Under the pieces are notes generated by a model that was not told the origin of the DNA, ran no database searches, and was given only the letters and a program-made list of their open reading frames with translations. A program made the translations under genes and the position numbers. This document shows, piece by piece, positions 1-12,446 of a DNA stretch of 64,000 nucleotides. Position 1 is the stretch's first letter, and the number at the start of each line of letters is the position of its first letter. This stretch comes from Psettodes erumei. Taxonomy: Eukaryota > Chordata > Actinopteri > Pleuronectiformes > Psettodidae. Location of the stretch: contig JAFBJZ010000740.1 in the NCBI GenBank assembly GCA_016785225.1, positions 273,874-337,873 on the forward strand, written 5' to 3'.

Positions 1-50
1 GGGCCCTGCACACGTGTTCAGGTCCTGTGTGTTGGTTTCACCTACTGTAC

Positions 51-3000
51 CTGCCAGGCCTCCTCCAAGCCGTCCCACTGGTCACAGTTCTGTTTGCCGC
101 AGTCATTCTCCAGCACGGGCAGGAGATACTGGGACGGGGGGCAGTACTCGGCACTCAGCTCTGGAATCCACACCAACCAAGACAAGCACCATGAGTCTCT
201 TACACTGTCCACTGCTACCTGGACTGAGGTGATTGTCAGATTCTCACTTATATACTGAAAAATTTTCAGTTTGGATGAAATCCCACATGGCTGCATTGCA
301 CCAACAAGAATTATGGCTTTATTTAATTCTCGTCTCTTCCCTAGCTTGGTAAATTTGGATTTAGGTTACAGTCTCTGCTGATTTGGTGACACCATAGGTA
401 AATGGTGGCTTTGATAAATTCCAGAGTTGCATTTAATTTAAACTAAACTGTGAAACACACTTACAAATTGAATTACTTTGAATAAAAAGGTGCATTGCCC
501 AGCCCCCGTACTAGGAAATGATATAAAACTAAAAACATTGGAAAACTGAAACATTTTGCTCTGAGTAATTGATTATGTTGATAATTTGGAGAAGATTTTT
601 TGGCAGGCAGCAGAAATACCTTTATATTATTAGTCCTAGATCTTAATTGTGTTTTAAGCCACTGAATCCATCACTTACAAATGTGTGGTAAGGAAAAGAA
701 CACTTTAAGAAAATAGGAAAACGGGAAAATAAGTTTAAGCCAATCCGCATAGAGAAACAGGTAGAAGATTGTGTGTGTGTGTGTGTGTCTGTGTGTAAGT
801 GATACCATGAGTAACACAAAGTAAACTCTCACCGCTACATAGGAAGCGCTGGATACTCTCTGTGCCCTCTGCACACACAGACGCAGGTGGGTAGGTCATC
901 TTGGCAGCATCAAGCGTGAAGGTCTGTCACAGCACACACACACATACACGGTTTGTGTAAAACCACATCTACATTTACAGCTGACATGTAAATGTGCACA
1001 AAAGTGCGCACACACACACCTCCAGGGTGCGGATGTGGGCCAGAGCTGTGGGGAGCTGGACGATGTTGTTGTCACTCAGGTCCAGGTTGCGCAGGCTGCT
1101 CATCGTGCTAACTGATGCCGGCAGCTCACTCAGATAGTTACCTGTTCCACACAGAGTGATGGGGAAGCAACACAGCCTGTGTCATTTCATTTGTGTGCGT
1201 CCTCTCGCATGTGGGCAAGCTTCACAACGCAGCTTCGTACCCTTCAGATTGAGCGTCTGCAGGAGCCGCAGTTCTCCCAGGGAGTCTGGCAGGGCCTTCA
1301 AACGGTTCTTCTCCGCATTGAGAATCTGACAGGATGGAGGACGGACACAAAACCATGATTCACGGACGCTTCTTCTGTCCCCGTCCCAGGATAAGAGTTC
1401 AGATTGGCTCTACCTGCAGTGACGTCAGCTTCCCAATGTCTTCTGGCAGTGAGGTGAGCTTATTCTCATGCAGGTCCAAAACCTTGGGAGGCAGACAGGC
1501 TGTGTCAGTGATGAGGCATTGGTCAGTCTCCAGGCGCGTAATTCACTGTTTCTCTGGGCTTTCCACTGATAATCATACGGAGCCCCTTAAGGGCCATTAG
1601 GTAAGAAAAAAAAAGATGCGATGTGCTTTTTTCAGGATCTCACAAAACCTTATTCAGGTCAGATTTCACTTTGGAAACAACCACAACAATGGAGTACACA
1701 CACGCACTGGGGAGTTTAATAGACTTGTACTTTGAGGTTTGCGTCAAATATAAAGACGTTAAATCAGTGCTCAGCAGAAGGCATGGAAGTACTTTGACCT
1801 AAATAAAGTTTTGTGAGACTGTACAGTCATGTGTTTTTCAACATCAAAGGGCGACTATGAAACCGGAGCACTTGCTTTGCAGCGTCACATGAAAAATCAC
1901 CTTTAAAGTGGCGAGAGCACTGATGTCACATCCTTTGGGCAGCAGCGACTTCAGCTCGTTGTTATGGAGGATGAGGACCTACGGGACAGCAGCAGAGGAC
2001 ACGTCTGTCTCCTGACTGTTCCCCCGGGGACGCACAGTTACCCTGTAACTTTACGGCTCCGCGGTGGGTTCTTACCTTCTTCTGTAGCACCTTGCAAATG
2101 GAAAAGGCACTTGAAGGAACCTGCGGCACAACAGACCTCAGATGTCAGCATCTGCAGCGCTAACCACAAGCTAGCAAAAAGATTAGTTATTAGGACAGGT
2201 CCCTCTGCAGACGCAGCAGTTAGAACCCACCAACGGATACATCCCAGCGCCCTCTAATAATGAACCTCAGCCACATTTCAATTTATCAGTATTTTCTTTA
2301 TAAACTATTCAATAATCCTGATCTAATCCTGATTCTCTGCTTCACATATGACAGAGTAGAAATGATATGGTTGTGATGAGCAGGAAAATCCTCCTAACGA
2401 ATGAAGGAAGCTGTTCAAACTTACATATCCACTATTTTTAATTATAAGAACAAGTATTATCTAAAACCTGAGGTTCATATTCTGAAATTGGTTCCGGTAT
2501 TTGTATATCCACTTCAGTATAAAGCTCCAAATCCCATCATGTTAGGATGTGGCATCAGATTTCTAAACGGAGGGTGTGTCCAGCTGAAAAAAAGATGTGT
2601 CTCATCAGCTCTTCCTCCTCACAACCTCTCAAAGAAATTGACGTGTATCCATCACACACACACACAAACAGCTTTTGTCATGTGACTGTGGAAAAAACCC
2701 AAGTGTATGCCATTTATCTGTTCCACTGTCAGATTTCTTTACACACTGTGCAAATGTCTTCTAGCAAGTAGGCGTATTATTCTGTAAAATATGGAACCAC
2801 ATAGCAGTGAATGCATTCCAAAGTTTGTCAAGATTCACTTCTGGCTCTCTACCGTTGACAGTAACACACTCACCTCTGAGAGCTCACAAGCTGAGATGTC
2901 CAGGATGTCATCAGCACCCGCCTCCTTAGACTGAAGGGCAAGGGACACGTTTATTGGCTTTGTTTGAAATAAACTATCTCTCTTTCAGACAGAGAAGACC

Positions 3001-3553
3001 GACAGCTTTATGTAAACTAAGAGGAAAAACAACAAGTTTCACAAGGTAGTAGCCTACCTACAGCTGCCTGCAACAGAAATAAGCTTTAAGGAAGTTTAGC
3101 CAAAGAGTTGCTAGATTTGATACTAGGTGCTTTTTTAGTCAATTTATTTTGAAAGAGCAACAGAAAATGGTGCCACTCACTCACTCACCAACTAACTAAC
3201 ACATTCACACATTCACTGATTGACTGACTGACTCATTGACTCACTCACTCACTCACTGACTCACTCACACACTGACTCACTGACTCACTGACTCACTCAC
3301 TAACTCACACACTCACTGACTGACTGACTGACTGACTCATTGACTCTCTGACTGCCTGACTGACTGACTGGCTGGCTGGCTGATGCCACCCTCAGGACAG
3401 ACAGTGGGGTGGTAGCCGTGTGAGCTGGTGACGGGAGCCCAGCTGGTTCTCAGCACTTGAACATAAACACACTGGTCTTACCCGGCACAGCTGATACTCC
3501 AGTCTCTTCTGGCAGTCGTCGCTGGGCTTCTTCTTTTTGAAGAACAGAGGCAT
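51..3553 (-). CDS. lrsam1: lrsam1, N-terminal half (9 coding exons, gene runs off the left edge)
   Basis: LRSAM1 is a RING-type E3 ubiquitin ligase with N-terminal leucine-rich repeats, a coiled coil and a SAM domain; in mammals it ubiquitinates TSG101 and binds intracellular bacteria. Minus-strand coding exons, in transcript order: 3553-3482, 2930-2874, 2120-2076, 1978-1901, 1482-1414, 1325-1241, 1141-1020, 923-833, 160-51. All have AG/GT borders and the frame is continuous for 243 residues. The protein starts MPLFFKKKKPSDDCQKRLEY, the family N-terminus. Leucine-rich repeats lie at about residues 40-190 (for example VLDLHENKLTSLPEDIG and LRNLDLSDNNIVQLP). The last exon carries YCPPSQYLLPVLE, a conserved motif after the repeats. 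Coiled coil, SAM and RING lie beyond base 1 and cannot be judged. The ATG at 3553 is the family start. Confidence 0.95.
1585..1790 (+). repeat. dispersed repeat, copy A (lrsam1 intron 5)
   Basis: This interval matches 16225-16400 over most of its length in the same orientation. Shared stretches include an A-rich run, CAGGATCTC, AACAACC.CAACAATGGA and GTTTAATAGA. It is an unnamed interspersed repeat, probably an old SINE or MITE; I saw no terminal repeats or tail. Confidence 0.6.
3174..3382. repeat. imperfect tetranucleotide microsatellite (ACTC/ACTG)
   Basis: About 210 bases of interspersed CACT, GACT and GACTG units end in GGCT repeats. The tract lies in lrsam1 intron 1 and has no coding meaning. 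Confidence 0.9.
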
Positions 3554-4850
3554 TCTGGCTCTTGCTCGCCCCGTCGGGTTTCCCCCCCCGCCCCTCCACT
3601 ATACAACAAGAGCCACAGCAGTGGAGCGATGGAGAGACTGGACGGCAACGACGGACCCTGCATGCACACAGGGAAGTAAGAAAAGCGTCATGCGTCATCA
3701 GATGGGGCAGAACAGAACTTGCACCAACCAGCGACAAAACTAGAGCTGAGTGAGCGTGCAGAATCTGGGTTTGCTGTGACACGTTCATTTCATTATGGCA
3801 CAAATTCATTCGATCCAGCTTTGGCACGCAGAAAACATGTTAACCTTCCATCATTTTCTTCTATCCTGTAATGTTTTGTTTTATCCCACAACTTAAGGAC
3901 ACACATTGTATTACACTGCAGATCAGCTGCACCCCACTGCAGTCCATAAACTGATCATACCTCTGTACCTCAAACAACCCCACTTCAAATAAGCTGAACT
4001 ATCCCTTTAACTTCCATTTCATAATGACATTTGGATAGCTGGAAATTGCAGCTGGAAGTGCTCGTATATGCTTTTAGAGCCTCTCCTGCTCTGTAGGCAT
4101 CGATCACTTTGAATTACAGCTCCTCAGCTGGTTGCTTAGAGGAGCTCAAGACTGCCGAGTGATTTCTCCACCAGCCTACAAGGGGCAAATAAGTACGAAC
4201 AAGTTCATGCAGCTCTGACGTCTTAAATGGGGAGAGGTTTAATATCTATTTTTAATTCTATTTCCTTTGTTAAGGAAAACATAAGCGGGTGCCTTGCTGT
4301 TCACACTTTCACGTCGTCACAAGGCCAATTATAGCCTGATGTCTTGATTAAAATGACAATAATTAGTTTTCGTTGAGCTGTAGCATCAAAGAGATGATGT
4401 TATCAGCAGGTCCCGTAGGAAGCGGCGAAAGGGAAGGAAGCAGCATTGTGACATAAGAGGGGACAGTAGCTGTAAATATAATAGATTTGTGGGGAATGCA
4501 CTGTCAAAACAGTCTAGGGGAGGGCCCTTGTTTCTGCCATCATTCTGCCCTCCCTTCTCCCTTTTACTCAGCCAGCTATTTCCCACGTGGGACCGTGTTG
4601 CAGGAGACACAAGCCAGGCCTGAGGAGCCCTGAGGAGGCACTGACGGAGCTGTGGCGTTCTCTGTGTTTGCACTCGGGTTCTGATCTGACTCCTGCACTC
4701 TCACTGTCGTAGCTGTTTGTTGCATCCACCCACGAGATCAAACGCATGGTGCGTTGTGTGTTGGAACGTGGCACGGTTCTGAATCAGTTAACGTTTTTAA
4801 CGTTGTTGTTTTGTGTACTACAGACAGTAAGCAACACTGGCCCTGTGTGT

Positions 4851-4888
<38 letters not shown>

Positions 4889-5200
4889 GGAGAGGGTTAC
4901 CGTAAATGACGTAACCACAGTCACATAGCGTTACTACCATTAATTCTGCCGAATTGGGATCAACCAAAGCCCACTTTACGCCTCGTAGCAACCAGTGTGA
5001 ATGCGGCTGTGCTAATCACTACAACTACGATATGATTGTGAATATTAACCAGCGCTCCCGATCAGTAAAGATGCTTTTTAATGACAAGGACGATGAGGTT
5101 AGCCTCCCGATGCCAGCTTCCGCTCCCGTCAACGTTTAGCAAGTGAGATCGTCACAGAGGGAAAGTGGAAACAATAAAGCAGCGTTCAACTAATACTCAC
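3554..5200. other. lrsam1 5' intron, no gene seen
   Basis: This stretch separates the presumed first exon of lrsam1 from its start codon. It contains a (GT)n microsatellite at about 4850-4887. The ORFs here have no recognisable protein. Confidence 0.5.
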
Positions 5201-5330
5201 AGGTTGTGTGTTGATGCTGTTTCCCTGCTCCTCGCCCTCCTGCCAGCTGAGGAAATTAAATCCGGAGTTCCGGCTTTCTCCTCACGTTGAAGGTTGACGT
5301 TAGTTGCTGACTGGCCGAGTCAGTCGTCCA
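5201..5330 (-). promoter_or_regulatory. probable lrsam1 non-coding first exon and promoter region
   Basis: On the minus strand a good splice donor (CCT|GTGAGT) sits with the exon edge at 5201. It follows a GC-richer stretch upstream of the lrsam1 start codon at 3553, with no other gene in between. I infer a 5' UTR exon starting near 5300-5330; that outer limit is a guess. The acceptor before the coding exon is not clear, because the sequence just upstream of the ATG is G-rich on the coding strand. Confidence 0.4.
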
Positions 5331-5589
5331 ATGCAGAGGGAAAATCCAACAAACCGTTAGCTTACTTTCCTAGTTTGTAAAGATGCGAGCGATAAAGCAA
5401 CATTCCCGATGTGATATGTAAACCAGATCACTGCTTCCCTATCAGTGTAATGGCAACTGATCGCCTTCGTTATCTTCTTTGAGTCATTAGCGGATTGAAA
5501 CTGACGTGTGTCGCCCTCCGCTGGACAGGAGTGCGGCGTGCGGCGTAATATCCCGTATGTTCCCAAAGGTTTGCGCGAGTAAAAGGGGC

Positions 5590-5984
5590 ACCGCGTTATT
5601 TGACGGTTCCCACAGCTTCTTCCGGCTTCTTGGGATGAAAATAATGTATAACTGTCATTTCATGGAAGCGTCCTGAAAGCCACTGTGCCATTTAGTGCTT
5701 TCAGAAAAAAGGAGGCACGCGGCTCATCCCCAGCATCTGGAACCCCTCCCCCCCAATTGCGTCCGTTGGTAAATGACTTGATGTCTCATAATTATGACGA
5801 AGTGTTCCATAATCATGAATTGCTGCGAGCCAACCGAGCTTGCATTAACTGTGTTCGCAGGCATCTGTTACCGCTCAGAAAGCCCGGTGGAGAGTTTAAA
5901 GATCCTTGAAATGGGCACATTGACTTTCTAATAAACTTTTACCTCCTGGGAAAAATAAAATTTTGCTCACAGAAAAAAAAAAAA
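5590..5984 (+). other. retrocopy-like stretch with AATAAA and poly(A)
   Basis: A 74-codon ORF (5685-5909) is followed by AATAAA near 5930 and again near 5950, then a 14-base A run at 5971-5984. This layout resembles a retroposed transcript. I do not recognise the peptide (it contains ANRACINCVRRHLLPLRKPG), saw no obvious flanking target duplication, and cannot exclude a genuine small exon or chance. Confidence 0.3.
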
Positions 5985-6105
5985 AACTTCATTTGGAGAT
6001 CAGAGCGCTATATGGAAGACTGAACTAAATCAGACGTTCATCCTTGTGTGTTGTCCACCAGAGGTCAGGCGCTCCAAATTTTTGTAGGAATCGCAGACTG
6101 GATTT

Positions 6106-6159
<54 letters not shown>

Positions 6160-6160
6160 C
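6106..6160. repeat. (TCTA)n microsatellite
   Basis: About 13 perfect tetranucleotide units directly precede a transposon-like fragment. Confidence 0.97.
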
Positions 6161-6174
6161 ATAAAGGTATGGTT

Positions 6175-6500
6175 GGATGAGTTTGATGTGGAAGAAATTA
6201 AGAAGAACTGTCCGTGGGCTTAACCACATCAAACACCTTTTGTATGAACTCGAATGGAAATTGTGAACCATGCACTCTCATCCACCATCAATGTCTAACC
6301 TCACAAATGTTCTTCTGGATGAATCGGCAAAAATTCCCACATACTCTGTCCAAAACCTTGCCGAAAGCCTTTCCAAAAGAATTTTGACTGCAAAGGGGGG
6401 GATCAACCCCATACGAATGCTTACTGATTTAAAAGGGGATGTTATAAAATCTCCTGTAGGTGTGATGTGTGGGTGGTCCAGTGCTGCTGAACGCTTCACT
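6175..6500 (+). mobile_element. degraded DNA-transposon 3' fragment (Tc1-like)
   Basis: The stretch resembles the end of a transposase gene repeated in many fish genomes: a region reading like ctctcatccaccatcaatg, then a block of the kind ttccaaaagaattttgactg followed by a purine-rich GCAAAGGGGGG segment. Reading frames are broken. The family assignment rests on recall of these recurrent blocks, so it is tentative. Confidence 0.45.
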
Positions 6501-6678
6501 ATGTTCACCAGCTGGTGAACTGCCTCCTGTATTTGCAGCAAAGCTGAACCAAAGCAGCGATGTCAAGGGCTGAATAGCCGGAGCAACGAAGCAGCCGACA
6601 CTTATAAGCTTTGTGAACCGAAGAGAGGTGAGTTCATTCTCTGAGATGGTTCCTCTCCGTGACACATGATCAACTTTA

Positions 6679-6727
6679 AATAATAATAAATAATAATAAT
6701 AATAATGATGATGATGATGGTGATGAT

Positions 6728-6790
<63 letters not shown>

Positions 6791-6797
6791 TAATAAT
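6679..6797. repeat. compound AAT/GAT/AAC trinucleotide microsatellite
   Basis: Consecutive runs of AAT, GAT, AAC and AAT units. The poly-amino-acid ORFs on both strands here are artefacts of this tract. Confidence 0.95.
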
Positions 6798-7039
6798 TGC
6801 TAACATAAACATATTGATCAGTGCAGCTTTTAATCATCAAAAAGAACATGGGTGCTAATTTCAGACAAAAGTGTAAGTGCAGAAACACTTTCTTTTTTCA
6901 CATCTACTGTATGCTGCAAAGAAAAATACCCCCCCCCCCCCCCAAGTCTCACTTAAGCTCTGCGGGGATTTACGTGAGGGCACATCGAAAGGAGGCAAAA
7001 CGCCCCCCCACCCCCTTTTCCTGAACCACGCCCCCTTCG

Positions 7040-7280
7040 CAGCATCAGAGGAGGAGTGCGTTTAAATCCGTTTTACTTTGAACGCGTTCGCGTCTCCACA
7101 TAGGGACAAAGCCAGCAGCTGGACGAGGACCGAGCTACCAGAGCACACGGTTCTGTTAGATGGGGAAAAACGGACAAACGACGGCGCGCAGAACCTAACA
7201 GCTGAAAAAAAGTTCCCAGCTCTGAGGGCGACGGAAGAGAGAAACCGCTGTCCACTCCGACGACCCCCACGTCCACAGCA
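7040..7280 (+). promoter_or_regulatory. probable lmo4 non-coding first exon
   Basis: This CpG-richer block (many CG dinucleotides from about 7080 to 7270) ends in a consensus splice donor, GCA|GTGAGC, at 7280/7281. It lies upstream of the lmo4 coding start at 12522 in the right orientation, head-to-head with lrsam1. LMO4 genes characteristically have untranslated leading exons before a long intron. The transcription start is not determined. Confidence 0.45.
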
Positions 7281-9959
7281 GTGAGCTCGATTAGTAGTTT
7301 TTATATTATAAAGAATAATCGGATTAGAAATTTTGCGGTGAGAATACGGGCTGCAGATCTTTGCAAGCATCCCGTGTTAATGCTGAAGTAATTAATAGGT
7401 TTTTTCTTATATCATCATTATTTCTCAGGCTTTAGTGAATTTCTTCAAGGGGAACAATTTTAGCAAAGGAGCCCTAGTTATCTGAACGAGATTATTTCTC
7501 TAACTTCCTCTGTGTGTGGCTACTTTTCAGTCACTGTTTTTTATCAGTTGTTTTCTTGTTGTTGGGTTTTTTCCAGTGGTTTTTCCCACGTGTCTCACAG
7601 TGTGTCATGTCACTTTTTTTTTTTTTTTTTTTTTTTACACATTCATCCCATCAGCAGAGTATGTGGACTGTGCACCTCTCTCTCAGTCACGGTTCACAAC
7701 CATGTGAAACTCCACCAAGTGTGGCCCACATTTCCAGATCTGCTCATACACATTTCCTGCATGCTGACTGACTAATGAGACTTCAGATAAGACACAGTAT
7801 TCGGATTTAATCTTTTTTTTCTCTTCGCAGCCTTGTATGCAGGCAACATCTATACAAAGATTGCCATTTGGTCATTTTTGTTTTTGAATGTAATACATTT
7901 TCCTTCTCTGAACAACAGTATGTTGTACTATGATAACTGAAGAATACTGTTGCTTTGGTGATTTTTTTTTTTTTTTTGCAGTACATGATTACTTGATTCC
8001 CTGCAAAGAACATAAACAGATAATAAATTTCATTATAAATATTTGTGGAGTAAACAGTAGAAGACAGGAAAACACATAATAATTTTGCACTGCTCCAAGT
8101 TGAGTCGTTTTTTTGGTTGTAAATTGAGAGGAGGATGTAGTATACTGTTACAGTTGCATGAGTCGATTCTGGGTGAAATTTAAAGGGTTTTGTGGTTGAT
8201 TTTGCACTGAAGCTTAACAGATGTGCTCAGGTGTGTGTGTCACAAGCTCACATGTGTGAAGAGGTAGAAAAAAGCAGACACGAGAGAGGCGTGAAAACTG
8301 TAAATTGGATATATTTTAAACCCGGCAGCAATTTTTGATGTTGTTGATTTTAATGTGTTTTTAATGTACTGGTGTCTGTCACGTGGCCGTGATACTTGGC
8401 CATGTTCCTCCTTTTAAGTCCAGGACTGACAATCACTGATCATTAGTGATGCACCCACACAGAGAAGTGTGTCTGTTTGGCTGTCAACGTAACAAAGTGC
8501 AGTTCAACCCCACCGAGTTTCCTGCAGGACTCTTAATTAGACCACAATAGTTTTAACTAAAGGCTGTTCTAAAAGTGTTACTAAAAAGGACACTGTAAAA
8601 GTTAAAGGTAGGCAAAATAGTTGAAAAGTTTGATAATGATTTGCAGCATCCAAAAGGGGGAATTTGATGCTATTGCTGGGAACCTCAGCATTGAAGTTTA
8701 ATTTGTGAATTATACAGTTGGACTCACTGTTTCATGTCATTCAAAAGGCTGGCTCATTGGTAAATACAATACGCTCCCGCTAATCAGAAGGTTTGGTCCC
8801 AGAGAATGGGGCTGTTTGTGGTTTTAATGTAGCCTTGGGCTCCTTAACATGGTGTTCCTGTGGCTGATTAGAGCCAGGTGTCTGCTCCAGAAAATGAGGG
8901 TATTGAGGGCGGCCCGCTCCACTGCAGAGGACCAGCTGTTGTGGGAAGGCTCGTCGTAAAGCTAAATATGCCCTTGCTGAAATTAGACACTCTCTCCGGA
9001 GCGCAAATTGTGTTACTGTTGCTCATTTGAAAAAAAAAAAAAAAAAGAAATCTAGCCCTGCAATTATTTTCTGTTGTTGTTGGCGCTAATTATAAATGAG
9101 GGAAGCAGCAGGAGAGACGGTGCTGCTGACTCATTGCTGAGCTGCACACACTGCCACGGTTGTACTCTGTGTGACTCAAAAGCAGTATTATTCCCAGCTG
9201 TGTATGAAATCAGTTCAGTTTTGTAATGGAAAAAAGGAGAGCAGGAGAGCTACAGTAAGTGTGGCTGATGGCACACATGCAACCCTGTTTTCACAGACAG
9301 TTAAAAGCAACTTCCAGCTATTTGATTTTGAAACTGTTTTGCTGGGAGTTTGGATTTGGTTTCTTTGAGGTTTGAAAGACATCATCACTAAGCAGAGAAG
9401 CAACTGAATGAAATGAACCGCGTTTCCAGAAAGTGTAGGCCTGGGCGTAGGGTCATGGAGCAGCCGTAACACGTATTAGAGAACCAGATGCTGCACAACC
9501 TCAAAGTGCCTCCTCTGGGGACGTATTATCAAGTTAAAATAAGAGTTATTTGTTGGCCCAAGAAGCGCCGGTGGTTTTTCTTGACTTGGACTTAACCTTG
9601 AGCATGCTGGTGTAAAACAGCAACTCTGTGATGGGAGTGCTCATGTATGTATGCGTCTTTCAGTTGGGGTTCCGCATTCCTTCGCCCCCACGAGTAAATA
9701 GCCCCGGGCTTTTCACCAGCGAGTTCCAAAACCAATCGATTGCATCTGGTGCCAAGAGCCACATTTGAGAGGACAGGGCCGTGATTCTGTCCTTGCGCTT
9801 CTCTTTACATTCCCAGTGAATGGACTGAGGCTGAAGATATGAGAACTTGAGTTCTATGTTGGTTCAAGTTCTCTGTAAAGTGTTTCCACATGACCACTGC
9901 CTGGGTAAACAAACATTCTTGATAAGGATTCCTCGAATAATTTCGTATACGCGTTCGCT

Positions 9960-10400
9960 GAGCGCTTATTAGGAACACCTGTTCACCTCATTATCCGTGC
10001 AATTATTCAATCAGCCAATCACGAGCAGCAGTGCAGTTCATGAAGTCCTGTAGATACATGTCAGGAGCTTCAGTCAGTGATCACATTAAAAAATGCAATC
10101 CTAGCAACTTTTACTGCACGACATGACTCATGACATGACTTGTCGTCAGACGGGCTGGTTTGAGTATTTCTGAAATTGCTGATCTCCTAGGATTTTCAAA
10201 CAAAAAACATCCAGTGATCAGCAGTTCCGACTGGTTGAAACTGACAGAAAAGCTATGGTAACGCAGACAACCACCTCTTTACAATTATGGTGAGCAGAAA
10301 TGCATCTCAGAAGGAACAACCTCTCCAACTTGAAGGTAGATGGTCTACAACAGCAGAAGACCACCCCAGGTTCCACTCCTCTCAGCCAACAAGAGAAACC
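9960..10400 (+). mobile_element. 5' part of a second Tc1-like family, truncated
   Basis: The fragment starts with the ATTAGGAACACCTG-type terminal sequence. It continues with segments encoding the N-terminal helix-turn-helix of a Tc1-like transposase (reading near CTGATCTCCTAGGATTTTCA and GAAGACCACCCCAGGTTCC). The ORF is broken and the DDE part is absent. It joins directly to a LINE fragment at about 10458. It lies in lmo4 intron 1. Confidence 0.65.
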
Positions 10401-10457
10401 TGCGGCTGTAGTGGACACAGACAGGAGGGACAGTGTCGAGGACGGGCTGGAGGTGTA

Positions 10458-10735
10458 GAAAGGAAGAATAGGAGAAGCCCCAACAATACCAAGGGCTGAA
10501 AGAGGAACTAGAAATAATGTGGAGGGTGAAGGCAACAGTGGTAACAGTGGTAATCTGAGCACTCAGGGCTGGAACCTCCAGACTGGGAGATTGGCTCCAG
10601 CTGATTCCAGGAACAAACATCCGAGACCTCTGTCCAGATGAGTACAGTCCTAGGGGCAGCTAAGAAACTGCACAGAAACCCTCAGGCTCCCAGGCTGCTG
10701 TTAGGACCTGAGTTTGAGGAACCACAGTACTGCTT
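10458..10735 (+). mobile_element. old 3' end of an R4-clade LINE
   Basis: The sequence aligns by eye with the 3' end of the better-preserved LINE at 27885-29692. Shared segments are CAAGGGCTGAAAGAGGA, GGTGAAGGCAAC, CAGACTGGGAGATTGGCTCC against the matching block, AACCCTCAGGCTCCCAGG and GGACCTGAGT. Frames are lost, so this is an older copy of the same or a related family. Confidence 0.75.
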
Positions 10736-10836
10736 AAAAACAAAACAAAAAAAACATAAAGTGGTTAGTAGGGGAATTTATTACGACTCTCTCTCCTCTA
10801 CCACCATCATCATGACACCAAATGAGGGACTTTATA

Positions 10837-12446
10837 CAGGTGCTGGCCAGTAAATTAGAATATCATCAAAAAGTTGAATTATTTCAGTAATTCCATTCAA
10901 AACGTGAAACTTGTATACTGTATACTTTCCTTCCACACATAGTGATATATTTCAAGTGTTTATTAATTTTCATTTTTATTATTACAACTGACAGCTAATG
11001 AAAACACCAAATTCAGTATCTCAGAAAATTAGAATATTCTGAAAAGGCTCAATATAGAAGACACCTGGTGCCACACTAATCAGCTGATTAACTCAAAACA
11101 CCTGCAAAAGGCCTTTAAAAGGTCCCTCAGTCTTGTTCTGAAGGCTCCACAATCATGGGGAAGACTTCTGACTTAACAGTTGTCCAAAAGACGACCATTG
11201 ACACCTTTGTACAAGGAGGGCAAGACACAAAAGGTGATTGCTAAAGAAGCTGGCTGTTCGCAGAGCTCTGTGTCCAAGCACATTAACAGACAGGCGAAGG
11301 GACGGAAAAATGTGGTAGAAAAAGTGTACAAGCTCTAGGGATAACCGCACCCTGCAGAGAATTGTGACGACAAACCCATTCAAAATGTGGGGAGATCCAC
11401 AAAGAGTGGACTGCAGCTGGAGTCAGCGCTTCAAGAAACCACCACGAAGAGACGCATGAAAGACATGGGATTCAGCTGTCGCATTCCTGTGTGTCAAGCC
11501 ACTCTTGAACAAGAAACAGCGTAAGAAGCGTCTCGCCTGGGCCAAGGACAAAAGGACTGGACTGCTGCTGAGTGGTCCAAAGTTATGTTTTCTGATGAAA
11601 GCAAATTTTGCATTTCCTTTGGAAATCAAGGACCCAGAGTCTGGAGGAAGAGCGGAGAAGCACAGAATCCACGTTGCATGAGGTCCAGTGTAAAGTTTCC
11701 ACCGTCAGTGATGGTGTGGGGTGCCATGTCATCTGCCGGTGTTGGCCCACTCTGTTTCCTGAGGTCCAAGGTCAATGCAGCCGTCTACCAGGAAGTTTTA
11801 GAGCACTTCATGCTTCCTGCTGCTGACCAACTTTATGGAGATGCAGATTTCACTTTTCAACAGGACTTGGCACCTGCACACAGTGCCAAAACCACCAGTA
11901 CCTGGTTCAAGGACCATGGTATCCCTGTCCTTGATTGGCCAGCAAACTCGCTTGACCTTAACCCCATAGAAAATCTATGGGGTATTGTGAAGCGGAAGAT
12001 GCAACACGCTAGACCCAACAATGCAGAGGAGCTGAAGACGACTATCAGAGCAACCTGGGCTCTCATAACACCTGAGCAGTGCCACAGACTGATCGAGTCC
12101 ATGCCACGCCGCATTAATGCAGTGATTGAGGCAAAAGGAGCCCCGACTAAGTATTGAGTGCTATACATGCGCATTCTTTTCATGTTCATTCTTTTCAGTT
12201 GGCCAACATTTCAAAAAAAACCCATTTCTTTTCATTGGCCTTTTCAATATTCTAATTTTTGAGATACCAAATTTGGAGTTTTCATTAGTTGTCACTTATA
12301 AATATCAAAATTAAAAGAAATAAACATTGGAAATACATCGGTCTGTGTGCATTGCATGAATATAATGTACAAGTTTCACTTTTTGAATGGAATTACTGAG
12401 ATAAATCAAGTTTTTGATGGTATTCTAATTTACTGGCCAGCACCTG
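10837..12446 (+). mobile_element. near full-length Tc1-like transposon, TA target duplication
   Basis: The 1.61-kb element begins CAGGTGCTGGCCAGTAAATT and ends in the inverted form, TTTACTGGCCAGCACCTG, with TA on each side (10835-10836 and 12447-12448). The longer terminal regions (ATTAGAATATCATC... and ...GATGGTATTCTAAT) also pair. It carries a broken transposase gene on the plus strand. The position is intron 1 of lmo4, same orientation as the gene. The complete ends suggest a fairly recent copy in evolutionary terms, now inactive. Confidence 0.95.
11155..12157 (+). pseudogene. Tc1-like transposase, frameshifted
   Basis: The start is recognisable at 11155 (MGKTSDLTVVQKTT). Small indels break the frame, first near 11200, where DTFVQGGQ replaces a DTLHKEGK-type segment. 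The C-terminal 190 residues (11585-12157) are open and carry the DDE triad: D4 in FSDES, D94 in FQQD and E129 in DLNPIENLWG, with 34 residues between the last two. A family-typical Pro before DLNP is Leu here (ANSLDLNP). The product cannot be functional as it stands. Confidence 0.9.

Noticed and set aside
3174..3382. Regular repeats that might suggest a CRISPR-like array
   Set aside because: The units are 4 bases with no spacers: a microsatellite in an animal intron.
6429..6888. Poly-Tyr, poly-Cys and poly-Leu ORFs
   Set aside because: They are translations of the AAT/AAC microsatellite.
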